Below are positions 18,204 to 26,604 of a DNA stretch of 64,000 nt, one piece after another. The translations under genes and the position numbers were made by a program. Each line of letters begins with the position of its first letter. The stretch's first letter is position 1. This stretch comes from Actinacidiphila glaucinigra (GTDB lineage Bacteria; Actinomycetota; Actinomycetes; Streptomycetales; Streptomycetaceae), in NCBI RefSeq assembly GCF_900188405.1, contig NZ_FZOF01000016.1, positions 119,987-183,986 on the forward strand, given 5' to 3'. Under the pieces are notes generated by a model, which worked only from the letters and a program-made list of their open reading frames with translations, was not told where the DNA came from and did no database searches.

Positions 18204-19493
18204 ATGCCCGTAGGGGCTGTGGCAGACCGTTCTATGGTCGCCAAACAAATCAGAGACGTCGCTGATCAGCCAGGACTTGCTTCGAGGCGTGACGAACTGA
18301 GGCTGCTCGCGGACGCCCTCCAGGGCCACAGCAGCTCGGCACTGGAGCCGTGGACCGAACTTGACCTCCTTCATGCGTTCGCCCGGCCGGAAAGCCTGAG
18401 CGCGATCGTCCGCGATGAACCGCGGCGGCAGTTCTGGAGCTGGCTGGAAGCCGTACTCGGCGCATTGGTCTTCGTGCCGCTGCTGCTGACCTGGTTCGGG
18501 TTGACGAAGGCCTCCAGCGCCTACGAAGCGTTGATCGGCTCGGACCCGAAGATGGCGGCCCGGCCGTTTCTCCAGCTCTGGCAGTCCGGCTTCGAGGGCA
18601 GGCTGACCGGCTGGTTCACGTTCGGGCATGTCGCAGGTACGGCTACGGGCGCGATCCTGCTGCTTTTCCTGCTGGCGGCAGCACACGGCGCACGCCGAGC
18701 TCAGAACGACCGGCGGGAAACCGCCGCTCAGCACGCGGCCGACAACCTCATGGCTCAGCTCGTGCCCATCCTGACTCGGGCACAACTGGTGTTGAACGAG
18801 CAGCGACTGTCCTCCCCGGTCCGTTTCGCCGCGGAGCTGACCGGGGCGGCTGCGACGCTGGGACGCCTGGGAGACAAGGCGATTAGAACCCAGAAGCACC
18901 TGGCGTCCGCCGCAACCACCGTCAGCGACGCGGTGGACAGCGCCGAGCGCAGGCTCGCCGATGTCGACGGTGCCGTGCGCCCACTGGAGGAGGCCGCCGC
19001 ACGGATCGAAACCGCCGTGCGCACCAACGGGACTGAGGTCGGGAAGGCCATGTCCTCGCTGGCAGCTCCGCTGGAGGCGGCCGGGCAGCGCGTCGAGGCT
19101 GCGGTGAACGGTAGTGGCGTCATGGTTCGTCAGGCGCTTGAGGATGTACGCGGTCTCAACGGCGAAGTCCGTGACGCTCTGGGCCGCGCCAGCGAGAGGG
19201 TCGAGGACTCGGTTCAAGTCCTGGCCGCTTCGCAGCGCTCGTTCACCACGGCGACGGAAGTCGCTACGGATGTATCGGCACAGGTGCTCGATCGCCTTGC
19301 GCAGGTGACCGAGGAGACCGCGCGGGCTGTCGCCGCCTCGCAGCAGGCGGTTCTGCGACTGGACGATCAGACGCGCGCGCTGCGCGAGGCGGCGGAGCGG
19401 TTCGCGGAGCTGGTGGTCGACCTGCCCAAGCCGAACGAGCCCGGAGCCTCCTCCGCCGACAGCGTGGTCCCGATTCCGGTCACGTCGCGGTGA
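18204..19493 (+). CDS. Two-TM protein with long cytoplasmic coiled coil, ZorA/MotA-like partner (inferred)
   Basis: 429 residues. Seen: a soluble helical N-terminus, TM1 about 77-99 (LEAVLGALVFVPLLLTWFGL), TM2 about 138-160 (GTATGAILLLFLLAAA), then some 250 residues of Ala/Arg/Glu-rich heptad-like helix to the C-terminus. No enzymatic motif. Known: ZorA of Zorya pairs a MotA-like membrane unit with a very long helical tail and assembles with ZorB. Inferred: because the next gene encodes a one-TM protein with a membrane Asp, the pair looks like a ZorAB/MotAB/ExbBD-type ion-driven or membrane-stress-sensing complex; by sequence alone MotA homology is not shown (two TMs seen, not three or four). 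ATG 18204 follows AGGGGTGGGA. First gene of a five-gene operon. Alternative: a methyl-accepting-like coiled-coil sensor. Confidence 0.6.
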   Translation: MPVGAVADRSMVAKQIRDVADQPGLASRRDELRLLADALQGHSSSALEPWTELDLLHAFARPESLSAIVRDEPRRQFWSWLEAVLGALVFVPLLLTWFGLTKASSAYEALIGSDPKMAARPFLQLWQSGFEGRLTGWFTFGHVAGTATGAILLLFLLAAAHGARRAQNDRRETAAQHAADNLMAQLVPILTRAQLVLNEQRLSSPVRFAAELTGAAATLGRLGDKAIRTQKHLASAATTVSDAVDSAERRLADVDGAVRPLEEAAARIETAVRTNGTEVGKAMSSLAAPLEAAGQRVEAAVNGSGVMVRQALEDVRGLNGEVRDALGRASERVEDSVQVLAASQRSFTTATEVATDVSAQVLDRLAQVTEETARAVAASQQAVLRLDDQTRALREAAERFAELVVDLPKPNEPGASSADSVVPIPVTSR

Positions 19494-19987
19494 GCGCCGG
19501 AACCGCCCGCCGCGGGATGTTCAACCCGCTGCACCTTGCAGGCTGGCTCTTCGCGGACATGCTCCTGGTCCTCGCCTTGGTCGCCATGGGTGACCAAGGC
19601 GACCCGGTCAAAGCCGCAAGCTCCGCGAAACCTCACGCCCCGACGGTGTCCGCATCGCCGAAACCCCGGCCCTCCCACACCGGACCGCGTGCGGTTTTGC
19701 GGAAGCCGGTGAGGGTGTCCATCGACGCCGCACCAGGTGACCGGGATCGCATCGTGCGACGACTGCGCAGCGTGACGGCTCCGTACGCCGGGCGGCAGGC
19801 GGCCTTCGTCCTGACGTTCGGACGTCACGCGGACCCCGGTCCTGGTGGTGAGTACGCCCACGAGGTCAATGCGCTGTTGGCGAAGGCCCGCCCCGACATG
19901 TTCAAGGGCGCAACCACGCGCGACTTCTGGAAGGGCGGGGCCTCCGCGGGCCACGCCGACATCGAGATCTACTTCTACAGCTACTGA
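19490..19987 (+). CDS. Single-TM protein with intramembrane Asp, ZorB/MotB-like (inferred)
   Basis: 165 residues, GTG 19490 overlapping the previous stop (GTGA). Seen: TM helix near residues 13-33 reading LAGWLFADMLLVLALVAMG, with an Asp preceded by Phe-Ala as in MotB/ExbD-type helices; a Pro/Ser/Ala-rich extracytoplasmic linker to about 70; then a compact domain with RDRIVRRLR and VLTFGRHADPGPGGEYAHE, loosely like a reduced OmpA-type fold. Known: in MotB, ZorB and ExbD the single helix Asp is the proton/sodium site and the outer domain binds peptidoglycan. Inferred: stator-like partner of the upstream coiled-coil protein. The OmpA resemblance is weak and needs a profile search. Confidence 0.6.
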   Translation: MSAGTARRGMFNPLHLAGWLFADMLLVLALVAMGDQGDPVKAASSAKPHAPTVSASPKPRPSHTGPRAVLRKPVRVSIDAAPGDRDRIVRRLRSVTAPYAGRQAAFVLTFGRHADPGPGGEYAHEVNALLAKARPDMFKGATTRDFWKGGASAGHADIEIYFYSY

Positions 19988-20014
19988 TCACCACCCGCCC
20001 GGAGGTGCGTAACC

Positions 20015-20680
20015 GTGCAGATCCTTCCTTTCTACCTGGTCTGTGATGAGTCGGGTTCCATGATCGGTCCCAACATCGACGCCATGAACAAGGCCTTGCC
20101 CGAACTGCATCAGGAGATCAGCACCAACCCGACGGTCGCCGACAAGACCAGGTTCTGCCTGATCGGCTTCTCGGACGATGCGAAGGTGCTCCAGCCGTTG
20201 GTGGATCTCAGCGACATCGACTCGTTGCCCGCATTGGCGGGCGGTGGACTGACGGCATACGGCGAGGCTTTCCGCGCGCTCTTGCGGTGCATCGAGGGGG
20301 ACGTCACGACCCTGAAGGGACAAGGGCACGAGGTCTACCGCCCCGTCGTCTTCTTCCTCTCGGACGGCATCCCCACGGACGCGGGCTGGGAGCAGGCCCA
20401 CAAGGAGCTTGTGCAAGCCCGGTACGGCCCGAAGATCATCGCTTTCGGCATTGGTGAAGCCGACCCCGGGACCATCAGCCAGGTGGCCAATTTCCGGGCG
20501 TTCATGCAGCAGGACGCCAGCGTGTCTCCCGCCCAGGCCCTGCGTGAGTTCGCGGCCAGCCTCACACGGTCGATCGTACGGTCCGCGAGCAGTATTCCCG
20601 CGGACGGGAGTGGTGGGTTCGCCCTCGCTGTCGACGAGACCGTGCCCGGATTTTCGACCGTCTCCCTCGACAAGCTCTGA
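20015..20680 (+). CDS. TerY-like von Willebrand factor A protein
   Basis: 221 residues, GTG 20015 with GGAGGT eight bases upstream. Seen: MIDAS motif DESGSM at residues 10-15 (CDESGSMIGPNIDAMN), the second-site Thr in GGGLTAYGEA near 72, and the third in FFLSDGIPTDAGW near 112, so all MIDAS elements are intact. It is almost exactly one vWA domain with a short tail. Known: TerY-type vWA proteins travel with a PP2C phosphatase and a kinase-like protein (the TerY-P triad), linked to stress and phage-conflict systems. Here those two genes follow at once. Inferred: a metal-dependent scaffold whose state is set by phosphorylation. Confidence 0.85.
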   Translation: MQILPFYLVCDESGSMIGPNIDAMNKALPELHQEISTNPTVADKTRFCLIGFSDDAKVLQPLVDLSDIDSLPALAGGGLTAYGEAFRALLRCIEGDVTTLKGQGHEVYRPVVFFLSDGIPTDAGWEQAHKELVQARYGPKIIAFGIGEADPGTISQVANFRAFMQQDASVSPAQALREFAASLTRSIVRSASSIPADGSGGFALAVDETVPGFSTVSLDKL

Positions 20681-20688
20681 GGCCGGCC

Positions 20689-21801
20689 ATGCACCAGGAG
20701 AACGTGGATACCGGACGGCAGCTCCCGAACGTGCCTGATGAGGCGGTCGGTTCGTATCCTGCAGAGGTGAGAAGGCCGGACATACGGGAACTTCTTGCTC
20801 CCCCCGGGCCAGTGCCCGAGGCAGTGGCGGAGAACGCGCCCGCAACGCCGCCCTCACCACCGTCGAATGCGACGCAGGAGCCTCGACGCGATTCCGTCGT
20901 TGTGCTGGGCGTCCCCCAGCACAGTGGGCCCCGGCCTCCGTCGTACCTCCCTCGTCCAGGGGCCCTGCCGTCGGTTGGTGACGATGTCGATGGTGCTGTG
21001 CTTCCCGACATCGTCGTGGATGGCGCCTCTCACGGGCCATTGGTCGTGCGCGCTGCGTCCGTCCGAGGTGACTCGCACCGGTATGGGAGAGAGCCCCGCC
21101 AAGACGCGCTGTGCGTCGCCCGGCTCGGGGGCGAGGACGACGGTCTGCTTCTGCTCACTGTCGCCGACGGGGTGGGTTCGGCAAGTCGCTCGCACGTCGG
21201 TTCCAATGAAGCGTGCAGGCACATTGCCCATTTTCTCCAGCGGAGTGTCGACGACCTGCTGTGCGCGGTGCGCGACGGGGATGAGATGAGATTCACCGCA
21301 CTGGTGAACTCCGCGGTGGGCAGTACGGCCGAGGGCCTCGCCCAGATGGCGGCCCGGCGTGAGCACCGACCGGAGGCGTACGCCACGACACTTCGCGCAC
21401 TGCTGGTCCCCCTGGACCCGACAGTACGCAACCGCGGCTTCTTCGCCGTCGGGGATGGCGGTGTCGCCCGGCTACGGGACGGGGTCTGGAACGTCGACCT
21501 GTTCGATGAGCAGGCCGGCGGGATGGGAGTCATCGACACCAAGACGGCGGCGTTGCCGGGGGCACGATACGCCGAGACCCGCATTTTCAACTCGGCCGCG
21601 CCCGGCGACGTCCTCGTCCTGTGCACGGACGGACTGTCCACGCCGCTGGCCGGGGACGCAGGGATGCGCGAATTCCTCGGTGACGCCTGGGGAACGGGCA
21701 TGGCCCCGGAGCCTGCTGACTTCCTCTGGCAGGTGCAGTTCCGAGTGAAGTCGTACGACGACGACCGCACTGCGATCTGCCTCTGGGACGGCGCGGCATG
21801 A
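20689..21801 (+). CDS. PP2C-family Ser/Thr protein phosphatase
   Basis: 370 residues, start 20689 eight bases after the vWA stop. Seen: about 120 residues of Pro/Ser-rich sequence, then a PP2C domain with QDALCVARL, LLTVADGVGSAS near 158 (metal-binding DG), FFAVGDGGVARLRDG, VLVLCTDGLSTPL and a final YDDDRTAICLW. The metal-binding Asp residues are all present. Known: phosphatase arm of the TerY-P triad, reversing the partner kinase. The disordered N-terminus is unusual for a stand-alone phosphatase and may be a docking arm; alternatively translation starts further in (for example in the frame near 20767). Overlaps the kinase start by four bases. Confidence 0.87.
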   Translation: MHQENVDTGRQLPNVPDEAVGSYPAEVRRPDIRELLAPPGPVPEAVAENAPATPPSPPSNATQEPRRDSVVVLGVPQHSGPRPPSYLPRPGALPSVGDDVDGAVLPDIVVDGASHGPLVVRAASVRGDSHRYGREPRQDALCVARLGGEDDGLLLLTVADGVGSASRSHVGSNEACRHIAHFLQRSVDDLLCAVRDGDEMRFTALVNSAVGSTAEGLAQMAARREHRPEAYATTLRALLVPLDPTVRNRGFFAVGDGGVARLRDGVWNVDLFDEQAGGMGVIDTKTAALPGARYAETRIFNSAAPGDVLVLCTDGLSTPLAGDAGMREFLGDAWGTGMAPEPADFLWQVQFRVKSYDDDRTAICLWDGAA

Positions 21802-22745
21802 GTCACGAGAACGGCGCCGACGTCGCGCTCGCCTCGCTGCGGCTCCTCGACCGCGTCGGCGACGGCGGCCAAGGTGAGGTGCACACCGTCGAAGGCCGAC
21901 CGGGGGTTCTCTACAAGAGCTACCGCGAGCCCCACCGGGTCGACGGCGACGCCTTGGCCGCACTGGTAGACATCAGGAGGCTCCTGGAGCCGGGGCAGCG
22001 GGACCGGCTGGACACGGAGGCGGCCTGGCCGCTGTGCCGTGTCACCGACGGCAGCCGCGTGACCGGATTCCTCATGAATCAGGCGCCTGCCACGATGACG
22101 TGGCACACACTGAAGGGCGGCACCAAGCTCACCGAACTCGCCTATCTGCTGCGCAGCCCGAAGCCCGCCTGGCAGTCGGTGGCACAGCCGAACCCGACGG
22201 AGCGGCATGGGCTGGCCGTCGCCCTCGTCGAGCTGCTCGAGCGGCTGCACACCATGGGTCTTGTGCTCGGCGACCTCTCCCAGGCGAACGTACTGTGGAC
22301 GGTATGGCCTGCGCCGGCCGTATATCTTCTGGACTGCGACGGCGCCCGGCTCGCGGGCCGTGCACCGGTACTCGCCCAGGCGGACACGATCGACTGGAAC
22401 GACCCGAAGGCCCCACCCGGGACGGTCACTGTGGACAGTGACCGGTACAAGGCGGCGCTGGCGGTGTGCCGCATCCTCTCCATGGATGCGTACGCGGCAC
22501 CCGACAAGCCCTTTGCACCGCAGCCCGGCGTGCTCGACGAGCGCCAAGAGGCCGCTGTCCGGCGTCTCCTCGGCCAGGCAGCGGGACAGTACGGAAGCAG
22601 GCCGGATCTCGGGCAGTGGCGCATGGCTTTGTCCGGGCGGGAGGTCATTGTGCTCGCCGCGGCCAAGCCGGCTCCGCGTCCTCCGGTCGACCGATCGAAG
22701 TTCGACGGGCACAGACGGCGAGGGACGATCAGCCTGCGGGACTGA
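21798..22745 (+). CDS. Protein kinase-like protein of the TerY-P triad
   Basis: 315 residues, ATG 21798 inside the phosphatase stop (ATGA). Seen: a glycine loop GDGGQGEVHTV near residue 20, VLYKSY supplying the lysine, a catalytic loop GDLSQANVLW near 157 (GD in place of HRD, the Asn kept) and a DFG-equivalent LLDCDGARL near 177. The C-lobe includes DSDRYKAALAVCRIL. Known: HRD-to-GD loops are usual in the kinase of TerY-P triads. Inferred: an active, divergent kinase acting on the membrane pair or the vWA protein. Last gene of the operon. Confidence 0.82.
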   Translation: MSHENGADVALASLRLLDRVGDGGQGEVHTVEGRPGVLYKSYREPHRVDGDALAALVDIRRLLEPGQRDRLDTEAAWPLCRVTDGSRVTGFLMNQAPATMTWHTLKGGTKLTELAYLLRSPKPAWQSVAQPNPTERHGLAVALVELLERLHTMGLVLGDLSQANVLWTVWPAPAVYLLDCDGARLAGRAPVLAQADTIDWNDPKAPPGTVTVDSDRYKAALAVCRILSMDAYAAPDKPFAPQPGVLDERQEAAVRRLLGQAAGQYGSRPDLGQWRMALSGREVIVLAAAKPAPRPPVDRSKFDGHRRRGTISLRD

Positions 22746-23145
22746 AGGAGATGATCTCGAGCCCGTCGGGTGTCGGCTACTGCGTACTCTGGCGAACGCT
22801 GCTTGCGCACCAGTCAAAGCGTCCCGCACCAGCCAATTGGTCGCCGCGGCGTTTCCCGATTGCGCATCATTCGATTATTGCTCGAATAGCCGATGGGGCG
22901 TTCGTGCAGGGCTTGCGTGTGGGGCCCCGGGTACCCGCCTCAGCCCTGGGCTTCCCGGCCAATGCTCCTCAGGTGCGGGACGAACTGCACCGTCTTCTCG
23001 ACGCCGGCACGTACCCAAACGGCTTATCCACAGGATCGACGGGGTTTGTCCAAGCCCAACCAGCCGTTTTTTCCGAGCCGCCTCACCGGGCGAGGAGGTG
23101 GGTATGGCCGAGTGTGGTTGATGAGTGAAGAAGTGTGTCAGTGCG
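22746..23145. other. Intergenic region between convergent genes
   Basis: No gene I can support. It holds a 6-bp hairpin ATTCGA/TCGAAT (22870-22888), plausible as a weak terminator for the kinase operon, and one perfect TTATCCACA at 23024-23032. A frame across 22860-23128 encodes a plausible-looking fragment (ADGAFVQGLRVGP... APQVRDELHRLLDAGTYP) that may be the remnant of a lost gene, but without a start, Shine-Dalgarno or recognised family. Confidence 0.4.
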
Positions 23146-25299
23146 TCAGGTCGATACAGTCTCGGGTGGGAGCAGTGCGCCCGCTGTCAGGCCGGTGGTC
23201 AGGAGATCCGCGTACTCCCGGGCCAGTTCGGTGGTCTGGCGGGCGGCAGTGCGTAGTTCGTGGACGCGGCGGAAGGCTTCGCCGTAGCGGTGTTGCTCCT
23301 GCAGGGGCAACAGCGGTACGCGCAGCCGGCCGGGTTGGAGGTGGACGGAGGTGCTGCCGGTGGATGCCCCGGTGATGTTGTCGTGCGCGCCGACGAAGCC
23401 CGTGAGGAACCAGGGGTCCAATCGTGTCGGGTCGGGACGCAGGAGGTAGAGGTCATGCCCGAGCAGCACACCGATGTCTTGTTCGTCGGCCAGTCGGGCC
23501 GTGCTCATGCCGTCCCCTGGGAACATGCGTACCAGAATGTCCCCTTCGGCGATGACCGGTGACGACTTCAAGGGCACGCTGTCGAGGAACGTGCTGGAGG
23601 CGGGTACGCCGTCCGTGATGTCGGTGCCGTAGAGAACCAGCCGTCCGGCGTTCTCGGCCCTCCATTGCGCGCCCTCGGTCTTCTCCCGGGAATCGGTCGC
23701 TGCCCGCAGGATCTCCAGGGCGCCACCGCGGGCGAGGTCGGAGACGGTGGCCGTGCGCCACTGCCGTGGGGAGTCACCGGTGGGCCGCCACGTGCCTTGA
23801 GCGGCCTGGTCAAGGAGGCCGGCGTGCTCGGTCAACTGCCTGCGGCAGTGATCAGCCTGCCGTGCTACCTGAGCTGGGTCGATGTCGGCGGGCAGGGCAC
23901 GGACCTGGCGGGCTGGGGTGAGGTCGACGATCTCGTCGAGGAGGTCCAGTACGGGGACTGCCCGGGCGATGCCGGGCTCGTCGGAGAAGGACTGCGGGCT
24001 GGCGCGGAAGGCCGTCCAGTGGTCCAGCACTGTGTCGGTCAATTCGTCCCAGTCGAGGGCGTCGCGGCGTCGGCGCGTCCCGGACGAACTGAGTGTGCTC
24101 CCGGCCCGGCTGCGTGGCCTGTCCTGCTGACGCTCGGCGTCTGCGTCCACAAACAAGACCGAGGTGTGGTCCGGGCCATACGGATCCGGGGTCTGCAGGA
24201 TCCACAGCTGGAGTCCGATGTGCAGGGGCGCGGCCGCGCCGGACGGCAGGGCGACGACGGCGCGCAGGGTGCCACCACGCACCAGTTCGGCGCGCACGCG
24301 GCGGCCTGAGGAGCGTGCGGCGGTGGCGGGGGGCAGTAGCAGCACCGCATACCCGCCGGGGCGCAGGTGGGCCAGGGCGTGTTGGGTCCAGGCGAGTTCG
24401 GATTCCATGCGCGGTGGGACGCCGTAGGCCCAGCGGGGGTCGTAGGCCAGTTCGTCATGGCCCCAGTCGCGGTCGCCGTAGGGCGGGTTGCACAGCACCG
24501 CATCCATTAGGGGCTGGGGGAAGGCGTCGTGGCGCAGGCTGTCGTCGGCCTGTATGGCCACCGCCGCATCGGGCGCGGCCAGCAGGAGGCGTACTGCGCT
24601 GCGTTGTGCCTGCACAGGCAGGGCGTCTTGGCCGTACAGCTCGTGGGCGCCGTGGTGTGCGGCGGCGGCCAGCAGGGTGCCGCTGCCGCACGCGGGGTCC
24701 AGGACCCGGGCCGTGTCCGCGGGTAGCAGGCGTGCCATGAGGTCGGCCAGCCGGTCGGGGGTCTGGTAGGTGCCGGTGGAGGCGCTGTCTTCCAGTTCCC
24801 GCTCTGCGAGTACGTCGAGGGCGGCCTGAGCGCCTTCCTCCCGTACACAGTGGATCAGCGCCCGCACGATGCCTGCGTCGGCTGCCGTGAAGGGGGCGGC
24901 CTCGGTCTGCGGCACAGTGTCGGCGAGCTCGGCGACGGCGGCGTCGGCGCGTGTGGCGAGGTCAGCATCTGGTAGCTCGGACAGCGCGGTCAGGTTGTCC
25001 GGGGACCACCGGGAGGTGGCGAGGACCAGGGGGAGCAGCGGTACGGCCGAGTCGGCACCCGCGGGGCGCAGTCGCAGCTGGGTGCGCAGCTCTTCGGCGG
25101 GGGCGGCGGCGGTGGTTTGGCCGCGGGAGCTCAGCCAGGCGCGCACGGTTTCCAGGTCGTAGAGCGGGCTGGTCTCGGTGCCGCCGGCTGGTGCTGGGAA
25201 GTCGTCGTGCCGGCGGCGCCAGTTGCTGACGGTGGCGCGCGTGACCCCTGCGATGCGGGAGATCTCCGCGGCTGTCACCTGGGCTGACGGCTGGGCCAT
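23146..25299 (-). CDS. N6-adenine DNA methyltransferase with HTH N-terminus and HsdS-like specificity domain
   Basis: 717 residues. Seen: residues 8-40 form a helix-turn-helix (ISRIAGVTRATVSNWRRRH); motif I VLDPACGSGTLLAAA near 196-206 and motif IV CNPPYGDRDWG near 268, the HsdM gamma-class pair; from about 520 an HsdS-like target-recognition region (GDILVRMFPGDG..., LQPGRLRVPLLPLQEQHRYGEAF) ending in a coiled helix. Known: M and S fused in one chain with no R subunit occurs in orphan or type I-like methyltransferases. Inferred: it could mark host DNA as self for the DISARM-like cassette, which has no methylase of its own; alternatively an orphan epigenetic regulator. It is divergent from the genes at 25.5-27.2 kb. 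Confidence 0.85.
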   Translation of the reverse strand: MAQPSAQVTAAEISRIAGVTRATVSNWRRRHDDFPAPAGGTETSPLYDLETVRAWLSSRGQTTAAAPAEELRTQLRLRPAGADSAVPLLPLVLATSRWSPDNLTALSELPDADLATRADAAVAELADTVPQTEAAPFTAADAGIVRALIHCVREEGAQAALDVLAERELEDSASTGTYQTPDRLADLMARLLPADTARVLDPACGSGTLLAAAAHHGAHELYGQDALPVQAQRSAVRLLLAAPDAAVAIQADDSLRHDAFPQPLMDAVLCNPPYGDRDWGHDELAYDPRWAYGVPPRMESELAWTQHALAHLRPGGYAVLLLPPATAARSSGRRVRAELVRGGTLRAVVALPSGAAAPLHIGLQLWILQTPDPYGPDHTSVLFVDADAERQQDRPRSRAGSTLSSSGTRRRRDALDWDELTDTVLDHWTAFRASPQSFSDEPGIARAVPVLDLLDEIVDLTPARQVRALPADIDPAQVARQADHCRRQLTEHAGLLDQAAQGTWRPTGDSPRQWRTATVSDLARGGALEILRAATDSREKTEGAQWRAENAGRLVLYGTDITDGVPASSTFLDSVPLKSSPVIAEGDILVRMFPGDGMSTARLADEQDIGVLLGHDLYLLRPDPTRLDPWFLTGFVGAHDNITGASTGSTSVHLQPGRLRVPLLPLQEQHRYGEAFRRVHELRTAARQTTELAREYADLLTTGLTAGALLPPETVST

Positions 25300-25486
25300 G
25301 ACCTGTTCTCACCTCTCATCGGGGACAGCGACCACCCTACACCTCTGACTAAGTTCGCAAGATGGTTTGACAGTGCTTTCAGTGTAATATTTGTCTGTAG
25401 ATGCTTCCGGTGGCGCTGGTCGACGGAAGTGCCCCGGGGTCGTTTACGGCCGTTTTGGCCTGCCCTGGAACAGCAGACGAGGCCTC

Positions 25487-25834
25487 ATGAGTGGAGAAAC
25501 CTGCTTGACCGAGACAGGCGAGCCCGAACTGACCGTCTACCACCGCCACCTGGCGTGCCTGCTGAAGCGCGACGCCGGGCAGAACTTCCAGGCCCTCCTG
25601 GTCCAGGCCCGCCACATCACCGGCACGTCCTACGAGACGACCCTCTACGACCACCAGCAGGCATTCCGCCTCCTGTGGCGCCACCTGGAGTGCAGCGGCT
25701 ACCTGTGCCGCGCCCACCGTGAGGCCCGCGCCCGCCTCGCCTCAGGCCACATCGCGCCCGACGAGCGCGCCGACCTGGAGCTGTTCCTCACCGTTTACGG
25801 CCAGGCCTACCCGGCAACCGCTGCCGGCGCCTGA
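25487..25834 (+). CDS. Small helical protein, unknown
   Basis: 115 residues, ATG 25487 preceded by GAGG. Not recognised. Seen: mostly helical, rich in His, Arg, Leu and Tyr (YHRHLACLLKRDAGQNF, LWRHLECSGYLCRAHREARA), with three cysteines and no membrane segment. Upstream, TTGACA (25367) and TAATAT (25385) lie only 12 bases apart, so the promoter is unclear. It is followed 79 bp later by the RNase H gene on the same strand. Confidence 0.65.
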   Translation: MSGETCLTETGEPELTVYHRHLACLLKRDAGQNFQALLVQARHITGTSYETTLYDHQQAFRLLWRHLECSGYLCRAHREARARLASGHIAPDERADLELFLTVYGQAYPATAAGA

Positions 25835-25913
25835 CCCGCATGACCCCTGGCGGGCGTCACGCGCCCCGCCCCTTTCCCGCTGCTCCGATGCCAAGCAAGG
25901 AGGTACGTCTGTC

Positions 25914-26537
25914 ATGGGTCGTCGTTCTCCCGTTGTCCACGCACATCGCCCCGCCGCCTCCACTCGCCGCCAGGTGTGCGTGAACGACAAGGTCGAGGCT
26001 GCCGCCGGGCCGATCGTGCTCGCCACGGACGCCTCGGTCGGCCCGGACCGGGTGGCCTCTGGCTACCTGGCCACCACCGGCCACACCGGCCTGCGTGCCC
26101 ACCTCTACCCGAAGCACCTCGTGCGCCCCGGCTCCCGCGTGGTCGTCACCGAACTGCGTGCCGTGTACTGGGGACTCAAGGCGGTTCTCCACACGCACCC
26201 GGGCCAGCCCATCGAGGTCCGCGTGGACAACCTGCAGGCGCTGCGGCACCTGCACAGCTGGCAGCAGGGCGGGACGGACATGCCCGAGGGCTACGACACC
26301 CACCTGCGCTCCCAGGGCCGCAGGCCCAGCCTGCTCAAGCTGCAGCTGCTCGCCGAGTACACCCCGCACCTGACGTTCGTCCACGAGAAGGCCCACGTCG
26401 GCCACCCCCTCAACGAGGCCGCTGACTCCCTGGCCAAGCTAGGCCTGCGCTGCGTACGCGGCACCGTCCCGTGCACCGAACTCCCGCGCTTGGTCCCGCT
26501 GTGGGCCACAGGCGCGCTCGCCGCCTGGGCGGCCTGA
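25914..26537 (+). CDS. Free-standing RNase H-like protein
   Basis: 207 residues, ATG 25914 with an ideal AAGGAGGT nine bases upstream. Seen: the RNase H fold acidic residues in order, VLATDASVG (first Asp), VVTELRAVYWGLKAV (Glu), VRVDNLQALRHL (second Asp), then FVHEKAHVGHPLNEAADSLAK (His plus final Asp). All four carboxylates are kept. Known: RNase HI cleaves RNA in RNA-DNA hybrids; housekeeping rnhA of Streptomyces is usually part of a longer protein elsewhere. Inferred: an accessory RNase H of the island, perhaps acting on R-loops, primers or reverse-transcribed DNA. No reverse transcriptase is seen in the window. Could also be a mobile-element housekeeping gene. Confidence 0.8.
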   Translation: MGRRSPVVHAHRPAASTRRQVCVNDKVEAAAGPIVLATDASVGPDRVASGYLATTGHTGLRAHLYPKHLVRPGSRVVVTELRAVYWGLKAVLHTHPGQPIEVRVDNLQALRHLHSWQQGGTDMPEGYDTHLRSQGRRPSLLKLQLLAEYTPHLTFVHEKAHVGHPLNEAADSLAKLGLRCVRGTVPCTELPRLVPLWATGALAAWAA

Positions 26538-26604
26538 AACACATTCCAGCTTCACACGCCACACGCACCCGCAAGGTGCACCTACCACATCCCCTGGAGG
26601 GACC

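Noticed and set aside
18204..22745. Calling this operon Zorya
   Set aside because: Only a loose ZorAB resemblance; no ZorC, ZorD, ZorE or ZorF/G gene follows, and the first protein shows two rather than three TM helices.
23024..23032. Perfect DnaA box TTATCCACA
   Set aside because: A single copy with no box cluster, AT-rich unwinding region or replication gene nearby; likely chance.
22860..23128. Small gene in the gap after the kinase
   Set aside because: No Shine-Dalgarno, start or known family; at best a remnant.
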